Shown here piece after piece: positions 1 through 12,995 of a stretch of 64,000 nt of DNA. The position numbers and the translations under genes were made by a program. The notes below the pieces were generated by a model. The model had not been told where the DNA came from and ran no database searches. It was given only the letters and a program-made list of their open reading frames with translations. Within the stretch, counting starts at the first letter, position 1, and every line of letters starts with the position of its first letter. Source of the DNA: Pelobates cultripes (Eukaryota; Chordata; Amphibia; Anura; Pelobatidae); assembly GCA_933207985.1 (NCBI GenBank), contig OW240921.1:25426762-25490761 (forward strand). Direction: 5' to 3'.

Positions 1-231
1 TGATATTGCAGGTTTAATGGCATAACAAACTAACACCTTTGCAGGGGTCCATCAAAATCCCAGCTTGAAGGTTGCCAACCTTAGGTTATTTGTTATTGGG
101 TAAGAAAACCATGTGAGTTTATAGACGCTGTCTGTGCATTGTGTGACGGGCTGTGTTCAGTAGTGAATCTATGCAGCTTGCATATCTCCACTGAAACTGT
201 GCTAAAGAAAGACTACAGAGTGGCAATCATT

Positions 232-1160
232 ATTATTATTTTATTATTTATATAGCGCCATCAGATTCCGTAACACTGTACAAAGGGTGGACTAAAAGAC
301 GTTTAATTGTAACCAGACAACTCGACATACAGGAACATAGAGGTGGAGGGCCCTGCTCAATGAGCTTACATTCTAGAGGGAGTGGGGTATAGTGACACAA
401 AGGGTAAAAATAGGGGTGTGAAGTAAGTTGTTAGAAAAATATACGCTGAGGGCTTAGTTGGTAATATTTGATAGTTGCAGGAGAGGAGTCATGGAGGGTG
501 GAGGATAAAAACCTGCTAACAGCTTAATTGATATGCTTTCTTGAAGAAGTGAGTTTTCATTGATTTTTTTTTGAATGAGTGGAGACTGAGTGAAATTCTT
601 ATGGAGGAGGGAAGGGAGTTCCACAGAAGAGGTGCAGCACTGGAAAAGTCTTGGAGGCGAGCGTTAGAGGTGGGAGTACGGACAGAGGTTATACGTAGGT
701 CTTTGGCAGAGTGTAGGGGCCTTGACGGGACATACTTGTGTATTAGGGAGGATAGGTAGGTTGGAGCAGCATTATGTAGGGACATGTAAGCAAGCACCAG
801 AATTTTAAATTGAGCCCTATATCTAACTGGAAGCCAATGCAGGGACTGATAGAGTGGGGAGGTGTGGGAGGTGCGAGCGGACAGGAAAATGAGCCTTGCC
901 TCCGCATTCATTATAGATTGCAACGGTGCAATCTGGGAACACGTAAGACCACTGAGAAGAGTACTGCAGTAGTCCAGGCGAGAGAGAACAAGAGCATGGA
1001 CCAGCACCTTAGCCGCATCCGGGGTTAGATAGGCGCGGATGCACGCTATGTTTTTGAGATGGAAGCGACAGGATTTGGCGATTGATTGGACATGAGGGGT
1101 GAAGGAGAGGTTGGAGTCAAAAAGAACACCCAGGCCGCGAGCTTGAGCTCACACTTCTGA
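232..1160 (-). mobile_element. LINE 3' fragment (L2/CR1-like ORF2 C-terminus)
   Basis: The minus strand encodes about 163 residues (1007 down to 516) typical of the end of an L2/CR1-like LINE ORF2: a SRLDYC segment, LHWLPV, then AAPLLWNSLP and a final SFKK stretch. Upstream, from about 1160 to 1040, the same protein continues in another frame, so the copy is frameshifted. Past the stop, the sequence runs to a GCGCTATATAAATAAT-like end and a TAA-rich tail at 232-247, which is the expected LINE 3' terminus. The copy is 5'-truncated and inactive. The same family appears on the plus strand at the right edge of the window. Family assignment is by recognised motifs only; the exact clade is uncertain. 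Confidence 0.8.
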
Positions 1161-2580
1161 TTTATATGGATTGGAGCTGTGAATCCAGGGGTCTCATATT
1201 TACCAGTACTGCTCTTTCTTGACCCTTCATTGCCCTCCATTTATTATAAGATGGGTGATCTGTCAAACAGATCCATGCAGATGACCACATTGATGTGGGG
1301 GGGGGGTCACAGGGCCTTTCTAGGTCAGATCTTGGCTTAACCCCGTAGAAAGCAGCTTTACATACTATGGCATTCCCAATGACTTGCAGATGTCTTTTTA
1401 GACAAATTCCTTATCCTGCAGTAGATCATATCGCGACGTTAATCACATACTCTCAACACTAATACATCAACTGTCTTTCTTCATTAGGCCTTTTTTTTGA
1501 TGTTCCCATCCCACTCACTTATTCCGATTGTACCTTGATGATGTGCTCTCCCTTAACAATCCACAGAGATCACTGGACATTGCGGTAGAAACTAAATATT
1601 TATACGGAGCCAAGCTTTTACCAGCAGGTGGAAGACGTCAAACATAATAATGTAAAGAAATCATTGATCATGTTGACTTTTTATTACAAATGTCTGTTGT
1701 GGTCGTTAATGTAGTATCTCAGTGACTGGCGTAATGTAGGGGCCCATGGTAGCTTAAATAAATCCCTTAATATAAAAAAATTATATTATTAAATATTCCA
1801 TTAACCTCTAGTAACACATTGTTAAATAAAGATCCACGTAACTATGCAGTTCTTTTATGTCTGAAACAATACAGAGGTATATTACTATTTAATCTTGTGA
1901 AGAACCCAACGTATTAAAATACCATTCTGTATATAAAAACAGGAGGTTATTCAATAAAGTTATCTGAGAGCCAGCTTAGAAATTAGACCAAATTAGCTTA
2001 TCTGGGATTTATTTCTAATTTAGCGGAGATGGATATATTTTTAGTAACTCTGCTCTTTTGGCCTGAGTTCCGCGATCCAGTTGGCAATTCAGAACAAATC
2101 AGTGTTTAGTGAAAAGGCCATTTAGATGACAAGTTTATTCCTCTGGTACATAACGCGAATACACTGGGGATTTAGCCATCTACTGTACTCACTGCAATAT
2201 TACTGTTATGGCACGTACTCCAGTGTAATGCCATAATATAAAAATGTAATGACATATTGGCTGTTAATTCAACGGGCGGATTATGGTTTAGAACATAGTA
2301 CTGCACAGATTGTGACATCATTTATTATTATTATTAATGAACGGGGAATAATACACAGATCATCTCGGTGCAGTATGTGGTTTGTAATCGCAGGCAGAAC
2401 TGGGGCATTCATTTTAAATCATTAGCTGCCATAATTTTAATAATTTTTAGTTGATTAGCTGCCACCTGGGACTGGAACTCCTACTAATTTCAGGCAGGAA
2501 TGAGATGGGTACGTCCCAGTGCTCCTCAACCCCTACACTACCCTAACACAACAAACGTAATATTAACCTGTATTCTACTC
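1161..2580. other. Non-coding stretch, no gene seen
   Basis: AT-rich sequence with no convincing coding frame, splice-bounded exon or recognised repeat core. A short G-run lies near 1300 and a TTATTATTATTA run near 2320. It lies upstream of the first recognised tspan4 exon, so 5' untranslated exons or promoter sequence could be present, but nothing in the bases identifies them. Confidence 0.5.
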
Positions 2581-2584
2581 TGTC

Positions 2585-2760
2585 TCTAAACATTAACCCC
2601 TACGCTATCACTATTAACACTTAACATTAACCGCTACTCTATCACCATACATTGGTCGCTACAATTCACTAACACTAAACATTAACCCCTACTCTATCAC
2701 TATACATTGGTCGCTACAATTCACTAACACTAAACCTTAACCCCTGCATAACTAATATTG
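2585..2760. repeat. Short tandem repeat, about 55-bp unit
   Basis: A block containing CATTGGTCGCTACAATTCAC is repeated at a spacing of 55 bp (attggtcgct at 2651 and 2706), with CATTAACCCCTACTCTATCA between copies. A weaker related unit lies just upstream. It is a two- to three-copy minisatellite. Confidence 0.75.
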
Positions 2761-2989
2761 TAACCCGTACACTACCCTAGCAATAATCATTAATGAAATA
2801 TGAAACATAATAATGGAGCGTGTATTGTGAGAAAATTATACTATCTACTCGTTCTGGAGACGTCGCAATAAACTGAGAATTGTCACCTAAATTTGTATGT
2901 TTATCTATGCCCTCTATTTAACATATTTAATCTCTACTTCAACCCTACATTTAGTAAATATATTTTTGTGAGGTCTCAAAAATTAAACT

Positions 2990-3045
2990 TAAGTGTAGAT
3001 TGTACAGCGCTAAGGAATTTTCTGACGCTATATAATAATAATAGA
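2990..3045 (+). repeat. LINE 3'-tail relic
   Basis: TTGTACAGCGCTAAGGAATT followed by GACGCTATATAATAATAATA matches the tail type of the LINE fragment at 232-1160, here on the plus strand. Only the terminal part is present. Confidence 0.6.
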
Positions 3046-3237
3046 TATCCACGCATCTATCATTAAACTGGGCGCCTCCATCTTGGTCCCCTAGCAATCA
3101 TCATTCTTGACCTTTGCATTATTTTAACATATCGTAAGATTAGAACCGAAACAATGTTTCTATTCTCCACCTAATTTACATTGTATGCCCTAGCTGTGCC
3201 TAGACTGAGCTGGATTGTGATGTCATTTGCTAAAAGT

Positions 3238-3317
3238 TTAACCCCTTAAGGACACATGGCATGTGTGACATGTCATGACTGCCTTTTATTCCATAAGTTT
3301 GGTCCTTAAGGGGTTAA
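3238..3317. mobile_element. 80-bp palindromic MITE (TTAACCCCTTAAGGAC ends)
   Basis: The ends are inverted repeats: TTAACCCCTTAAGGACAC on the left and GGTCCTTAAGGGGTTAA on the right. The middle contains the self-complementary ACATGTGTGACATGT-like core. A second copy is at 17925-18006. It has no coding capacity. Confidence 0.75.
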
Positions 3318-4039
3318 TATACATTTTCAAAGAAAACTGAACATGAAAAGAAGTTACGAAGTTCTAGATACATTTTAATGTTTTATTCCACAGTGTAATT
3401 TTCAGAGAACTGAGAGTAATAAAGAGGTTAATGGTTAGTGTTGGGGTTCTGTAGAGGTTAATGTTCATCTCTAGTGTAGTGTTTGGCTTAACGTTAGTGT
3501 AGGTGTTATATATCCAAGTGTGTTAATGAATCTATATTTGCTGTGCCTGCGTGCTGTATTGACAGGCTCCGTGTCTAGCTATCAGGATATGTTATTATCA
3601 ACACCCACATGCCTTTAGTATCGGAGATAACACCAAGATTCCTGACCACAAAACCATCATTTAATCTTACAGCTTTGCAAATGCTTCCTTCTTTTCCATT
3701 AAGTTGCTGCATTGCAGTGCAATCTCACTCTGCAACAACCAGTGCAATTCTAATTTCTTTTTTAGTCCCTTGTTTTTTTTCGTTGCTTGTATCACCACCT
3801 CTCGTTCTGCCTGCTTTTCACGCCATCTGCCCTTTCCCAACTCACTCCTACTGTTCCTCTGTTCGTACTGAATATATTTTACTTTGGTTTCCTCCACTCT
3901 ACTTTGATGTGTTTCTCTGACTGTCTCATCTCTCGCCCCCAACACCTCTGCCCTATTCTGTGCATTGACTACCAATCCCCCCTCCACACCTCCCAGTTTT
4001 CCCAGTAACACAGGCTCACGCCACTGAAACATTTTTCTT

Positions 4040-7000
4040 TATTATTATAATTTTTTTTTTTAAACGAGCAAAATGAAGATTTGTTTGTGGATAAATGGAT
4101 TCTTGCAATTCCAAAAACATTGCAAAAATGGAATGCATTCCTCTAACTGTTAATAATAGCATTGACGATGCATTTTGTGATAGAATGTATCTGAAAAATA
4201 CTGCTGGGGTATGCAGTGATCCCTGAAGATTTGCTACTGAGAGCCGGAGGACAAGAGACCAAACTCAACGAGGGCGAAAAAGTAATTATGTGCTGAGAGA
4301 GCAGAATAGACAATGCGAGGAAAATCAGTGACGACAGAGCAACCTATCCGAGATGCATGATCTTTACTGCAGCCACGGATTGTAATAGTCCTCTGCAGAC
4401 CTCGTTTGTTTCCCAGTGCCGGTCCCCTCGTGTAGGGTTTTAGTTTTAGTGTTTTCTCATTCTGGTCATTGACAAACAAGCTGGGCTTTAATAGATGATC
4501 CTCATTTATTGAAGCAGACTCTTGCTTCGCCTCATTTATATTGCTAGTGCCTGCTGTTATGTGTAAGAGAGAAAAAAATGCTTCATTGTAGATTAAGTTG
4601 GCTCAACTGCAGATCACGCTTCCTGAATTCCAGAAGAAATGTGCAGGGAACTCGCAGCGGCTGAAGATGGGCTATCTTTTTACCATTTGTTCCAAGGGTT
4701 GATGGTGATATTAATGTTGATGCAAAGTCTTTGATACTATGTCCTACAATTAGTAAGATAACTGGACCTAACAAGCAAATTATTTAGGGATGGTTAGTGT
4801 GTCTTCAACCTGCAAGGAGACCTTCTGATTGACCTTCTGCAGTAACCTGCACCTCGCACAGAGACGAGACTTGCAGGACAGTTCTGCAGTATTGGGGACC
4901 TCCTTATTGGAAAAAAACACCCCCTTTGAAAGATCTGGCTTTGATTTAGTTCACAAAAGAAAAACACAAGGTTCTATCAAAGAAGAACGTTGATTTAGTC
5001 ACAGAAGGTGCTATCACAGAAGAAGACACGGGCATCTCATTAGAGTACAAGTTTTATCACAGAAGAACACAGGTCCTATCACCGAGGAGGACAGCTCCTG
5101 TCACATATGGTCCCAGCAAGGATGAAGACCAGTCACTCTGGGCACTTCATAGTCCGATGAGTGTTGAACACATCTTTTTCATTTTGCAGTCATTAAAAAA
5201 AGAACATAAATCTAGTCACCCACACCCCTGCCATCTTCAAAGCTAGAAGGAATTTTATTTATTTATATATTTTTCATTAACTGTTCTGGATACAGTGCAC
5301 CTGTCTCTAGTCATAGTGTATAGCTCTGATCCTGCATATTTATACATCTTCCTTGTGCATTACTATTTAGACCTATTTTTTTACCTTTTGAATTGTATGT
5401 TGGTTTTAACCATTTCCCTTCTTCCTACCTTAATTGGGTGTTGTGCCTATAGGATAAAGAACAATATTACTGTTTTGTACTATAGTCCTAATTTATTGTT
5501 ACTTTTAAACTATATATTTTTTTTATACTTTATATTTATTTGTTAAACTCATTTTAAACCGTTTCAGAAATTCTGTTCGTTTCATTTGCTGTCAAGAAAA
5601 AACATTTTTTTTTTTTTTTACAGCATTTATATTATACTTTAACCTGTGACCAAGTATTTCACTGTGTAATTTGAGTCATAAATCAGAATATATATTTTTC
5701 CTTAGCTACCATGTAGAGAAATTCCTTGTGCCATTTTTTAATTTTTTTATTATTATTCCTTTCGGAGATGCGTAAACATTTTTTGGAGGAAATCACGTGT
5801 TTTCTTTGTATAATGTTCATTTTTTTTTTTTTAAATCAGTCATTTGACACTTGAAACCAGATCTTGACCTCCGATATGGTAATATTTTGTTCTGCTCAAC
5901 AGTCCTCTAACCGTTACATTGTTTCTGGCGTTTTTGTAGACATCCCCTGCTGTGGCACACGATCGTTGCAATGGTTTTTGTCTGTCTTCTAAGCTTACTT
6001 TAATGGGGAAAGTTTAATGAAAAAGTAGCCAGAATTTAAGGTTGTTGAACATAGTGAGCACTCTACACTTATTCGATATCTTTTTTCCCCCAATTTTTTT
6101 ATATCTATTGTAGCTTTTGTTTTTTTTTATAAATATGCTTTTCCATATTTTCCACCAATTAAAGATAAAATGGGTTTGATTACCTAGTTTCTTTACTGGA
6201 ATTAGATACTGTCAGATCCAATTTCTGGTTTTCTTCAGAATTATTTTAACATAAGTATAGTAGTTCGATGGTTATTGTCTAAAGTTATGGCTGGTATCAC
6301 ACATGTTTAAGTGGTTTGTGATCCACCAAGTGTTTTATGAATATAAATTGTTTGGCCAAATGTCGTGGACAGGATTGAACTCCTAGTTTATCTGTAACCA
6401 TGTTACTTGGTTTAAAGTGTGGTTTTAAAGCTTTTTAACAATCTTCTCTATTTTGTTTTCTGGTCATAGTTATTGCAAATTTTTCCCAAAGGCTTCTGGG
6501 AAATGGCGAGGTGTTGATTTAATTTTTCTGCTGTGTCAGTTACCATGTGAGGTCCTTTCGCTTTCTTCCCACAACTTTCTCATTGCAAAGTTCTGACTCA
6601 TCCATTTGAACTATGCTGAAGAATGGAGAATTTATAGGATTATTCTTGACCTTTTTTTAAATTCAGTAGCAGAAGTAACCAGAAAAGGGGAAGATTACAC
6701 GATGGGAAACAAACCATCTTTGTAACTAATTTGGTGTGGACGTTATTTTTAACTTTTTTAAAAAAACAAAACACACACATATATATATATAATATAATTT
6801 TGTTGTCATGGAGCTTTGCTGATGCCCAACTTGCGAAGTTTATTTTCATTCATGTATTCAGTTTTCAGTTCTGTAGTTTTTGATACTCCTATGTAGCTTT
6901 TCATCTTGTTCCTTTGGGAAATTGTATAAAACGGAGCCCAAGGTTATGCGAAGTCTGCACCTCTAATTAGTGTAGGTTGCTTCTCCTCAAAGTGCGAACT

Positions 7001-7738
7001 GAAATCAGCATAGAAGATCAAATGCATTAATAACTTAAATGAACTCGTTATAAACACCTTCTAATGTTTTGTCTTTGAAACGCAACATTTCATTTAGAAC
7101 TTTGCTTCATAGAATTTTAGAGTTCCGGCTCTTTGGGGCAGTTAATGTTTCTCCATCTTTGACGGTCATGTCTTCCGTCATGTTGCCCCCAGCTTTAAAA
7201 TTTTTTGGGGTATATGATATGCCGTGTATAAAATCTGAATATTTTTCAGGAAGAAATTGGAAATTTCAATGACAATGACTAACCTCTATTTATCATATAC
7301 ATTGTAAAGAAAAAGCTAAGAAAAGGACCAGATGATTGCATGAGGAAGTGGGTTGTTTTCTAAGACATTATAGATTGATGAAGAGTCCATTATCTAACAT
7401 ACTTAGGTAAAATTCTGCCAGGGCTGAATTTGACTTGTAATCTTCAAAAAGAAAATAATCGAGAAGCAGACTGATCTTTCCCTCTCTACCAGATATTTGG
7501 ACCATTGTTTGGAAAATGCAAACGTCCAGTAGTGATGACCCTAGCTACAGCCAAAGCTCCCCACCTAGAGGGCGAAGACCTCGCTGGAAGGGGGTGTATA
7601 GTGGGAGATGGGGGGTAGGCAATAGTTCTTCTTTCAGTGGGGTGCAGCCAAATCCAGAAGAAGCATCTGTTGGAGAAGGCAAAAAGGAAAATCGAGTGAT
7701 TGTTCTGTATCTGGATCTTTCCTTTCTTTTACTCCTAG
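4040..7738. other. AT-rich non-coding stretch upstream of first coding exon
   Basis: No gene or convincing exon is seen. There are several poly(T) runs (about 5610, 5820, 6120), a short TA-repeat near 6780 and no long open frame with recognisable protein content. It is either the first intron of tspan4 or 5' flank. The first recognised coding exon begins at a 3' splice site, so at least one untranslated exon must lie upstream, here or before the window. Confidence 0.5.
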
Positions 7739-7818
7739 AGCTGAAGAAGATGAGTATGACTCGGAGCTGCCTCCTGTGCATCAAAATCACGATGTTCGTC
7801 TTTAACCTCATCTTCTGG
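7739..7818 (+). CDS. tspan4: tspan4 coding exon 1 (start codon, TM1 beginning)
   Basis: A pyrimidine tract ending TCCTAG precedes 7739, and GTGAGT follows 7818. Two in-frame ATGs occur at 7750 and 7756. I prefer 7756 because it gives MTRSCLLC, aligned with the family start MARxC, and a total length of 237; 7750 would add two residues. Both have A at -3, so the choice is open. The exon encodes the N-terminus and the first half of TM1 (ITMFVFNLIFW). Cysteines 5 and 8 are candidate acylation sites. An open frame continues upstream to 7516 but reads through the splice acceptor and has no family similarity. Confidence 0.88.
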
Positions 7819-8793
7819 GTGAGTGGGATCTTTACATGTATTCTCATTACCAAACTCTCACATTTTCTCTTTTTTCCCCAAATATGTATATTATTAAAAG
7901 GCAGGACGCTTTACAACACAAAGCTACAAAGAATAACAGCCAAAAAGCAGAGTAGAAAAGTCAGGGCATCATAAAAAATGACTTCAAAATCCAAATCTGA
8001 TTCTCATACATTAGCCAGAAAATATCTTAAAGTAGACCACACTTTCCCCTCCCCCCTCCACCCCCCCTGCAAAATGAGTATTTCGTAAAGATGGAATCTT
8101 TATAAAATACTGTATTGGAATTTCACTGAAACCAACCCAGTCAGGGGCAGGTTCAGGTAAGTAAATCTCACCTTGGCCTGCCCAGCCAGGTCCGCTTTAA
8201 GGCATCCTGAGCCCTTTCATGGACATGTAGGTTAAGACAGGGCTTGACAAAAAATTTTTTGGAATCTAGGAGCCAGTTTTTTTTAAACTAACAAAGTTTA
8301 ATTTTCAATGAGAAAAATGCAATTCTTAAAGGGGCACTAAAGTCACCAGAATCACTACAGTTTAATGTAATATTTCTGTTGTCTATAGCCTGTCCCTGCA
8401 GGCTTTTCAATATGAACGCTGCCTTTTCAGAGAAAAGGCACTGTTTACGTTGCTGCTTAGTAACACTTCTAGTGACAGTCACTTAGACAGCCACTAAAGT
8501 CCTACGTCAGAGCTGCGTAGTACACAGCATCCATGTTCAGCGTCTCCAAGCTCTGCATGGAGGCGCTGAATGTTCCTCATAGAGATGCATTAATTCAATA
8601 CCTCTCTATGAGGAAATGCTGATTTGCACAACAGAAATATCCTCCCAGTGCTTTCCTGTGGGAAAGCATTGGCTTAGCTGAGATCATTGATAATCTCAGC
8701 CATGGCGGTGGGATTAGCCACGGCAAAACTGGCACGGCGTAGGGAAAAAAGGGGGAGAAAAACACCTTTCTCGTGTGATCGGAGGGGGCAGGT

Positions 8794-9190
8794 TCTTAAG
8801 CAGACACACACACTCTGACTGAGAAACACACACTCTGACAGACATACACTGGCAGGCACACACACACTCTGACAGACATACACTGACAGGCACACACACA
8901 CTCTGACAAACATACACTGACAGGCACACACTATCTGACTGAGAAACATACACACACATACACAAACTCTGACAGACATACACTGACAGGCACACACACA
9001 CTCTGACTGAGAAACATACACACACACTGACACACATACACACATTCTGACAGACATACACTCTGATAGACATACACTGACAGGCACACACTCACTGACT
9101 GAGAAACATACACACGCACTGACACACATACACAGACTCTGACAGACAGACACACACTCTTGACACCCACACATTTTCTCACACACTCAC
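8794..9190. repeat. CA-rich minisatellite (CACACTCTGACAGACATACA)
   Basis: A degenerate array of CACACACACTCTGACAGACA and TACACTGACAGGCACACA units lies inside the hAT element at 8238-9557. Long open frames on the minus strand here are valine/cysteine repeats produced by the array, not genes. Confidence 0.9.
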
Positions 9191-9277
9191 AAATTGGTAT
9201 TTTTATTTTAATTTAAATCCACACAGCCTCCCTACTTTTGGAAGAGATGGAGTGGATCTTTTACTGGGCTGCTTTCT

Positions 9278-9410
9278 AATCTTCCTGCAGTTTCTCTCTG
9301 CTCCCCTGCACGCTCTCTGTAGTGATGCCGGGGCTGGAGTGATGTCATATTCCGACTTCGGCATCACTAAACAGCATGCAAGGGAGCAGAGAGGAACTGC
9401 AGGAAGATTA
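9278..9410. repeat. Imperfect inverted repeat inside hAT element
   Basis: TAATCTTCCTGCAGTTTCTC on the left pairs with GAACTGCAGGAAGATTA on the right, and CTCTGCTCCCCTGCA with TGCAAGGGAGCAGAG. The centre holds GATGCCGGGGC and CTTCGGCATC. The arms are about 60 bp with mismatches. Confidence 0.75.
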
Positions 9411-10379
9411 CTGCTCCCTCGCACACCGCCCTCCATGTTCCCTGCTGCGGCCAGCTTCAAAGTTACCCGGTGGCGGATGGCTTCAGTGTTTCCCAGGTGC
9501 CAGGGCGAAATTTCTAGTCGCCATTGTGACCTGGCGCCTCCAATTTGTCGAGCCCAGCGTTAAGAGGAGACCACATACAAAAAAAAGTTGACCTTTCTGT
9601 CTTTATTGTGGGTTGTCTCCTCCTATTCAGAAAAATAGTTTAATATGTGGGAGTAAACTGCAAACATTAGAAGGAAGTCCTCCTTCATACCAGTGTTTCC
9701 AGGTTACTTTTCGCAGACTATAATTTTTGCACACCACTCACATTTTCAGGTACAGTTATTGCAGACGATCTGTTTGCTGTGCAAACAGAAAAGTGTAAAG
9801 AAATCAAATTAAGAACACAACGGTAGAAAATCATTCAGAGGATAAAATAACAGCACGTCACATGGCTAATATAATTCATGGTGATTTATGATATTGTTTT
9901 TTTTATCCACTCTTGATAAATCTACCTTAATGTGTACGATTACTTACACATTACATTAGCATCTACCTAGGCTGATTGATTTCTTCAATTACTTGGCCAC
10001 GTTTGTACTACTATATCAGTCATTACCAGGGTGAATAAGAGAGCAGAGAGAAGTAAAAAAAGTTTACTGCTATCGGGCCACAAAGATACACACATTTAAC
10101 AAAATATACAGTAAGTGACACAAATCTATTTGAGATGCCGTCTGTATATGATAGAATTCTGATGATGACTGATGAGCACACTTACACATGCAGCTCTTTG
10201 TGTACATAGCATTAGCTGCACGCTTTTCCTGGATTCTAAAAACATCATCTTTGCTCTGAAATATGTCTGCCTAACTTGTGTTTTTGTAGATGATTCTTCA
10301 GCCAGATGAAAAAGTGCAGACTGAATTTTTGTCTTTTTTTTTTTTTTTTTTTTAATTCTCCCTTTTTGCTCCCCTACAG

Positions 10380-10571
10380 CTTGGAGGATGTGGCATTCTT
10401 GGAGTAGGCGTTTGGCTGGCTGTCACCCAGGGGAAATTTGCCACGCTATCCATCTCCTTCCCTTCACTCTCAGCCGCCAGCCTGTTCATGGTCACTGGCT
10501 CTGTCATAATGGTAGTAGGTTTCATTGGCTGCCTGGGTGCCGTGACCGAACACCGCTGCCTTTTGCTCACG
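10380..10571 (+). CDS. tspan4: tspan4 coding exon 2 (end of TM1, small loop, TM2)
   Basis: The exon follows a long T-tract and CCCCTACAG and ends before GTAAGT. Its 64 codons are in phase 0 and begin LGGCGILGVGVWLAVTQG, a hallmark of the TSPAN4/TSPAN9 group, followed by FPSLSAAS, TM2, and GCLGAVTEHRCLLLT entering TM3. The ATEHxCLLL-type segment is the usual conserved turn between TM2 and TM3. Residues 22-85. Confidence 0.95.
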
Positions 10572-10632
10572 GTAAGTTCTGCGTAGTTCCGAAATACAAA
10601 ACGTCCCCGTTTTTAACAATGCTGACAAAATC

Positions 10633-11161
10633 TTAAAGGAACACTATAGGATCAGGAACACAAACCTGTATTTATTACTATGTAGTGTTAAAATCACCAT
10701 TTAGGCTTGCCCCCCTTAAAAGGTAATAAAACTTACCTTCATTCTAGAGCCATACCTGGCGCTATTCCTGCCCCCGATCTGCTTCCATGGCTGACATCAT
10801 CAGAAATTATAATCTTAGCCAATCCAATGCTTGGTGGAGCCAAAGGCTGCCCTAACCAGTCAGAACCTCCTCATAGAGATGCATTAAATCAATGCATCTC
10901 TATGGAGAAAGTTCAGCATTTCCATGCAGAGCATGGATACACTGAACATCAGTACTGAACAGTGTGCAGCACTGAGCCAGAAAGCACCTCTACTGGCCGT
11001 CTGAGTGACGCCTACTGGAGGTGTCCTTAGGTGGCAATGTAAACACTGCCTTTTCTCTAAAAAGTCAGCTTTTATATTAAAATGCTTGCAGGGACAGCCT
11101 ATACCCACCAGAACAACTACATTAAGCTGTAGTTGTTCTGGTGACTATAGTGTCCCTTTAA
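10633..11161. mobile_element. TTAA-flanked MITE (AGGAACACTATAG family)
   Basis: The element begins TTAAAGGAACACTATAGG and ends CTATAGTGTCCCTTTAA, so it has inverted ends with TTAA at both outer edges, the target of piggyBac and Kolobok transposases. The interior includes inverted pieces such as CCAGAACAACTAC/GTAGTTGTTCTGG. There is no coding capacity. It lies in tspan4 intron 2. Further copies: 22610-23080, 27728-28596, 34751-35263, 36324-36872, 43957-45923, 60116 onward and 61876-62475. Confidence 0.82.
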
Positions 11162-11761
11162 TTACTAATGGATTTTTAAGTCAAATAATTCATTTAATCT
11201 GTCTTCTATTGGACTTGTTTAAAAGAATGGGAGAATTCTAATGAAACTGTTATGGAAACAAGGATACATTCTGTACCCGAGGCTACAGAAAATCTGTCTT
11301 TTAAAAATGTTTGATCTGTTATTGAATGGGCCTGAATTTGCATACCTCCATCCAGATGTCTGCATTGCACTTAATGTTAGGACACCATCTGTTGTAGTTC
11401 CTATTTCCACAGTCCATTGTGGTGTTTACTGACTAAACTGTGTGTTGAATATTGAATTACAAGATGTGGGACAAAATGGCTAAATTGTAAGAATCAAGAC
11501 TTGATACACTTTTCTGATTTGACCATTGTTCCCTACATTTTGTCAGCTTAACAACGCCGCTTTATTGAATAAACAAGAATTTCAGAAGGTTTGTTAAAGT
11601 TCCGTTATTCCATTTGTAGAATTACGAGTCAGAGCTGTGCTGGCCAACACATGGCATTGCCCCAGGTGTCTCCTACACTAGGTGCACAACACTAAAATAA
11701 AAGGTGTGCATTGTGTTCAAGCTCATATCTCACACTATACTCTTCTTTTTTCCCTATACAG

Positions 11762-11836
11762 TTTTTTGTGGTTTTACTTATTATCTTCGTTCTTGAGATG
11801 ATTAGCATGATTCTGTTCCTCACGTACAAAGAAGAG
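11762..11836 (+). CDS. tspan4: tspan4 coding exon 3 (TM3)
   Basis: The acceptor TTTTCCCTATACAG ends at 11761 and the donor GTAAGT starts at 11837. The 25 codons are FFVVLLIIFVLEM, ISMILFLTYKEE, making up most of TM3 with the charged start of the large extracellular loop. The glutamate inside TM3 is a common tetraspanin feature. Residues 86-110, phase 0 on both sides. Confidence 0.95.
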
Positions 11837-12995
11837 GTAAGTGTGTTTCAAAATGGCTGAACAGGTCTTGAGAGTGTCTTACTGGGCCTCCCTTTAATAT
11901 TAAACAAAGCCAGCTTTTAATCAAAATAGTATCTGCAAGTGCCTGGATATTCATAGGAAAATATCCTTCGCAACACTTCAGTGGTGTTGGTACTTCCCGA
12001 GAGATTTACAAGGTAGTCATGAGCAGGGCAATATTAACATATATTAAAGACTGCTGCTTATATTATAGGGTAACTCATTCACACCAAGAATAAAAAAATT
12101 TATATGCCGATATTACCTTCTAAATCAGTTTACTGTAGTTTAAACCAGATCAATGCGATAAATGTTGCTGTGGATTTCTGTGACACAGCCACACACTGGC
12201 TTGTGGCTGGTTTTATTGTGGCTTGTGATACATTCCTACACAAGGAAAATAAATGTAAGGATTTATTGTTGTGAAGCTCTGTGATACACTCAAGCTCGCT
12301 GTGCGTTACTGTGTGTTTTACTGATGTTGTGCACTGTAATACACTCGGCTATATTTTTAGATCTTCCATTCTTGCCTAAAATATTAAAACTCCTGAGAAT
12401 TCACACTGTAGGGACTCTATATGAATCTATGTGTGTTTCAACCCAGAATCCTTAGCTCCGTTAAAAGAACCACATATTGAATGGTACAGGTCTGCTGTGA
12501 TCAACATGATTTTGAATCATGTCTGTGTGTAATAAGTATCGTGTATACAAAGCTAATGTTCCTGCATGCCCTTTGGGAAAATGTCACAAATTTTCCTCTC
12601 GCATCATATGAATTGTATTTGTAGAATTTTTTTTATATGTCACAAGTTAGCATACCTCCCCCAACTGCCCCACGTTTGGCACAAGAGATCTGACATGGCT
12701 CCCATACTCCAACTTCCCAGGTTAGATGTTTGTTATGTTGTGTCATTAAATGTGTTCCTGAAAAATAACGAGCATTTCTGGATATTTGTGAGCAACCCAG
12801 GGGGCACCGCAGTCCATCAGAGCCAGCCGTCTATTCATAATATGTGAGCGTTAATGGACATGATCTTTTTTGGGGTGGCGGGTCTCATTAAAATAACTGT
12901 CTTGCAGATTGCATACTTCATATGTTTATACACATACATGATTAAATGGTTGCTCGACTGATGTGTTTTTTTCTGCAAACCTTTTTTTTTTGCAG
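11837..12995 (+). other. tspan4 intron 3, no further feature seen
   Basis: Intron between coding exons 3 and 4. It contains a short degenerate stretch of GTGTGATACACTC-type sequence (about 12200-12350). No repeat with definable ends and no coding exon was recognised. Confidence 0.6.

Larger units (their letters stand above)
8238..9557. mobile_element. Non-autonomous hAT-type element with near-exact 8-bp target duplication
   Basis: The ends are inverted repeats: CAGGGCTTGACAAA on the left and TTTGTCGAGCCCAG on the right. The flanks GGTTAAGA (8230-8237) and CGTTAAGA (9558-9565) match at 7 of 8 bases, the hAT duplication length. Inside are a half copy of the TTAA-type MITE (from about 8328), a long CA-type minisatellite (8794-9190) and a foldback GC-rich segment (9278-9410). 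There is no transposase frame. It lies in the first coding intron of tspan4. Confidence 0.88.

Noticed and set aside
5840..6900. Possible decayed DNA transposase on the minus strand
   Set aside because: Some lysine-rich short frames looked transposase-like, but I found no catalytic motif, consistent frame or terminal repeats.
7516..7738. N-terminal extension of tspan4 exon 1 to an upstream ATG
   Set aside because: It would read through a good pyrimidine tract and AG acceptor and add 80 residues with no similarity to tetraspanins, which start just before TM1.
8674..9190. Cysteine/valine-rich open frames on the minus strand
   Set aside because: Produced by the CA-type minisatellite, which lacks stop codons in several frames at once. 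Same reason for the frames at 44580-45302 and 46758-47174.
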